From NCBI RefSeq assembly GCF_029867415.1, contig NW_026705398.1, positions 620,001-684,000 on the forward strand: a DNA stretch of 64,000 nucleotides. Direction: 5' to 3'. Every line of letters begins with the position of its first letter. The first letter of the stretch is position 1. This stretch comes from Vicia villosa. Its lineage: Eukaryota; Streptophyta; Magnoliopsida; Fabales; Fabaceae. The notes under the pieces are model-generated. The model saw only the letters and a list, made by a program, of their open reading frames with translations, made no database searches and had not been told where the DNA came from. Shown here piece after piece: positions 61,495 through 64,000 of the stretch. The translations under genes and the position numbers were made by a program.

Positions 61495-64000
61495 TAAGTT
61501 TTTTCAATACCACAAAACTTTTATTTTGATAGTTTGATAACGATAAAATATAATATGGAATGGAAATGTAGATATAAGGAATAGGTGATGCCTTTAATTA
61601 CATAAATATAAATTACCATAAAAATTTATAATGATATTCGCCAGTACATTTTAAATGAGTTCGTTATACAGTTCAATGATATAGATGTATTTATTAACGA
61701 ATTTTTCGTCCAAGCTTATCTCTAAAAATATTTTTTAAAATTGACTTGATTAGAGTACATAGAATATTAATAAATTAGATAAATATTTGTGCATTAAAAA
61801 ACTAGTAAAATATCCAATTTGTGAACAAAATTACAAATAATGATTCAATTTTATATTTTGCAATACATCCATAACAATATAGGTCAAAGGAGTTTATAAA
61901 TCCAAAACCTTTTGAAATTTCCCCATATTTCTCCATTTGTCTAAGCGGACTGCCAAACGTTTCGGATTTATGAACCATGATAATCCACCCAAGAAAATTA
62001 ATTGTTACTTTTTACCACCAAAACTATATTTATATAAGGAAACAAATTTAATTGTATGATGTGAAATATTTTTTGACAATTTGTTGGATTCATTGATTTA
62101 TTTAAGGAAGGTTTGTAGGCATATATGAACATGTAATCTAATTTGGGTTCTTCACTAGTATCATATCAAACTTATTATTATTATTTTAAAATTACAAGTA
62201 AATTTTGTAAATACTATTAATAAATTATTTTCATAGGTTACAAATAAAAAAAATTGAAATAAAAATGCAGATAAAATAAGAAGTGCGTGACGCCTCTAAT
62301 ACAAAATTGTTACTTACTGAATTAATTTCTAAAGACATTCGCTTACGCTTTTTGAGTGAGTTTATTATAGAGTCAAGTAATATAGTTAATATTATTAACG
62401 AGCTTTTCGTGCAAGCTTAGCGTACATACAATATTACTAAATAAGAGGAATATTTACGTATGAATCAACTATATTATAAATTACAATTTTGAACAAATTT
62501 ACAAATTGTGATTCAATTTTATCTTGTGCAAAATATTTAACACAATCTAGGTCAATTTAGTTTATAAATCCAAAACATTTTGAAAGTTCGCACATTTCTT
62601 CATTTCTCTATGTGGACTGCAAAAGGTTTTGGATTTATGAACCACAATAACCTAGGAAGAGACTTTGTGAACTTTTTACCGCCGCAACTATATTTATATT
62701 AGGAAACAAAAGTTCTTCTTTGATGAGAAATATTTCAGGAATATTTGTTGGATACGCTGAAATAACTAAAGAAGGTTTTTAGTATTATAAGAAACATTTC
62801 AGGCATGTCTGTAGGCTAATTTGAATATTTAAGCAATTCTGGTTCTTCACCAATCTCATATAAATTCTTTTGTTCCTATTTTTATAATAGAAGTTAGTTT
62901 TTTCAATACCACAAAACTTTTATTTTGATAGTTTGATAACGATAAAATATAATTTGAAATGGAAATGTAGATATAAGGAATAGGTGATGCCTTTAATTAC
63001 ATAAATATAAATTACCATAAAAATTTATAATGATATTCGGCGCTACATTTTAAATGAGTTCGTTATACAGTTCAATGATATAGATGTATTTATTAACGAA
63101 TTTTTCGTCCAAGCTTATCTCTAAAAATATTTTTTAAAATTGTCTTGATTAGAGTACATAGAATATTAATAAATTAGATAAATATTTGTGCATTAAAAAA
63201 ATTGTAAAATATCCAATTTGTGAACAAAATTACAAATAATGATTCAATTTTATCTTTTGCAATACATCCATAACAATCTAGGTCAAAGGAGTTTATAAAT
63301 CCAAAACCTTTTGAAATTTCCCCATATTTCTCCATTTGTCTAAGCGAACTGCCAAACGTTTTGGATTTATGAACCATGATAAGCCACCCAAGAAAATTAA
63401 TTGTTACTTTTTACCACCAAAACCATATTTATATAAGAAAAGAAATTTAATTGTATGATGTGAAATATTTTTTGACAGTTTGTTGGATTCATTGATTTAT
63501 TTAAGGAAGGTTTGTAGGCATGTCTGAACATGTAATCTAATTTTGGTTCTTCACTAGTATCATATCAAACTTAATATTATTATTTTAAAATTACAAGTAA
63601 ATTTTGTAAATACTATTAATCAATTATTTTCATAGGTTATAAATAAAAAAAATTGAAATAAAAATGCAGATAAAATAAGAAGTGCGTGACGCCATTAATA
63701 CAAAATTGTAACTTACCGAATTAATTTCTAAAGACATTCGCCTACGCTTTTTGAATGAGTTTATTATAGAGTCAAGTAATATAGATAATATTATTAACGA
63801 GCTTTTCGTGCAAGCTTAGCATACATACAATATTACTAAATAAGAGGAATATTTACGTATGAATCAACTATATTATAAATTACAATTTTGAACAAATTTA
63901 CAAATTGTGATTCAATTTTATCTTGTGCAAAATATTTAACACAATCTAGGTCAATTTAGTTTATAAATCCAAAACATTTTGAAAGTTCGCACATTTCTTC
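61495..64000 (+). repeat. Satellite array, right block
   Basis: Continues the interrupted unit in phase. ATGATATTCG occurs at 61631 and 63030 (period 1399). Corrected for B, the spacing from 14350 to 61631 is ~1388 bp, one unit. The array runs off the window. These units differ slightly from the left ones (for example GTGCAAGCTTAGC instead of ATGCAAGTTAGC), suggesting regional variants. Confidence 0.93.

Overview
The window is plant nuclear heterochromatin with no recognisable host gene. It consists of an AT-rich satellite array and a nested pile of LTR retrotransposons. A 22.8 kb Ogre element with ~5.1 kb LTRs and the ORF1 / gag-pro / intron / RT-RH-INT layout, alongside Sirevirus (Maximus/SIRE-like) and chromovirus (Tekay-like) elements, points to a legume, most likely tribe Fabeae (pea, vetch, grass pea or lentil). 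Species is not decidable from the sequence alone.

Layout. 1-4508: 3' half of a plus-strand Ty1/copia Sirevirus (A: end of RT, RNase H, long untranslated spacer, several polypurine tracts, 3' LTR), inserted in an Ogre-type LTR remnant (F, 4509-7729). F itself lies in the right part of a Tekay-like LTR (E, 7730-8813). 8814-15601 and 61490-64000: one satellite array with a ~1.4 kb higher-order unit made of two diverged ~0.7 kb halves, split by a 45.9 kb composite insertion. The host of that insertion is a plus-strand element (B, 15602-61489, target duplication AGAAG) with both LTRs, PBS and PPT but no recognisable coding domain. Inside B lie a near-intact minus-strand Ogre in the 5' LTR (17113-39921, duplication GTAAT), an unclassified LTR-like segment (G, 39991-43116) further along the same LTR, a complete minus-strand Tekay-like element in the body (C, 46449-55908, duplication CATTT), and a solo LTR (D, 58984-61307, duplication CCTCG) in the 3' LTR. 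LTR divergence counted by eye (B about 2.8% in a 635 bp sample, C about 1.1%, Ogre about 0.24%) agrees with the nesting order.

Coding capacity. Ogre carries an ORF1 with one in-frame TGA, an open gag-pro frame and an open RT-RH-integrase frame, separated by a predicted 354 bp intron that keeps the frame. C carries one long gag-pol-chromodomain frame with five stop codons and no frameshift. A contributes only the last 372 codons of pol.

Most unusual signal. Several unrelated LTR families here carry arrays of short hairpins in which the loop is conserved while the two stem arms differ from copy to copy yet stay complementary (Ogre LTR and 3' region, three hairpins just past the Ogre pol stop, the LTRs of B, C and E, and to a lesser degree the Sirevirus LTR). 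LTRs of B, C, D and E also share a conserved block ending in a 7-bp stem-loop plus a 3' splice-site-like CAG, and B, C, D and G share palindrome tracts whose core differs between families. Ogre-type LTRs contain tRNA-like modules with Pol III A/B-box motifs. All of this was read by eye and needs alignment-based covariation tests.
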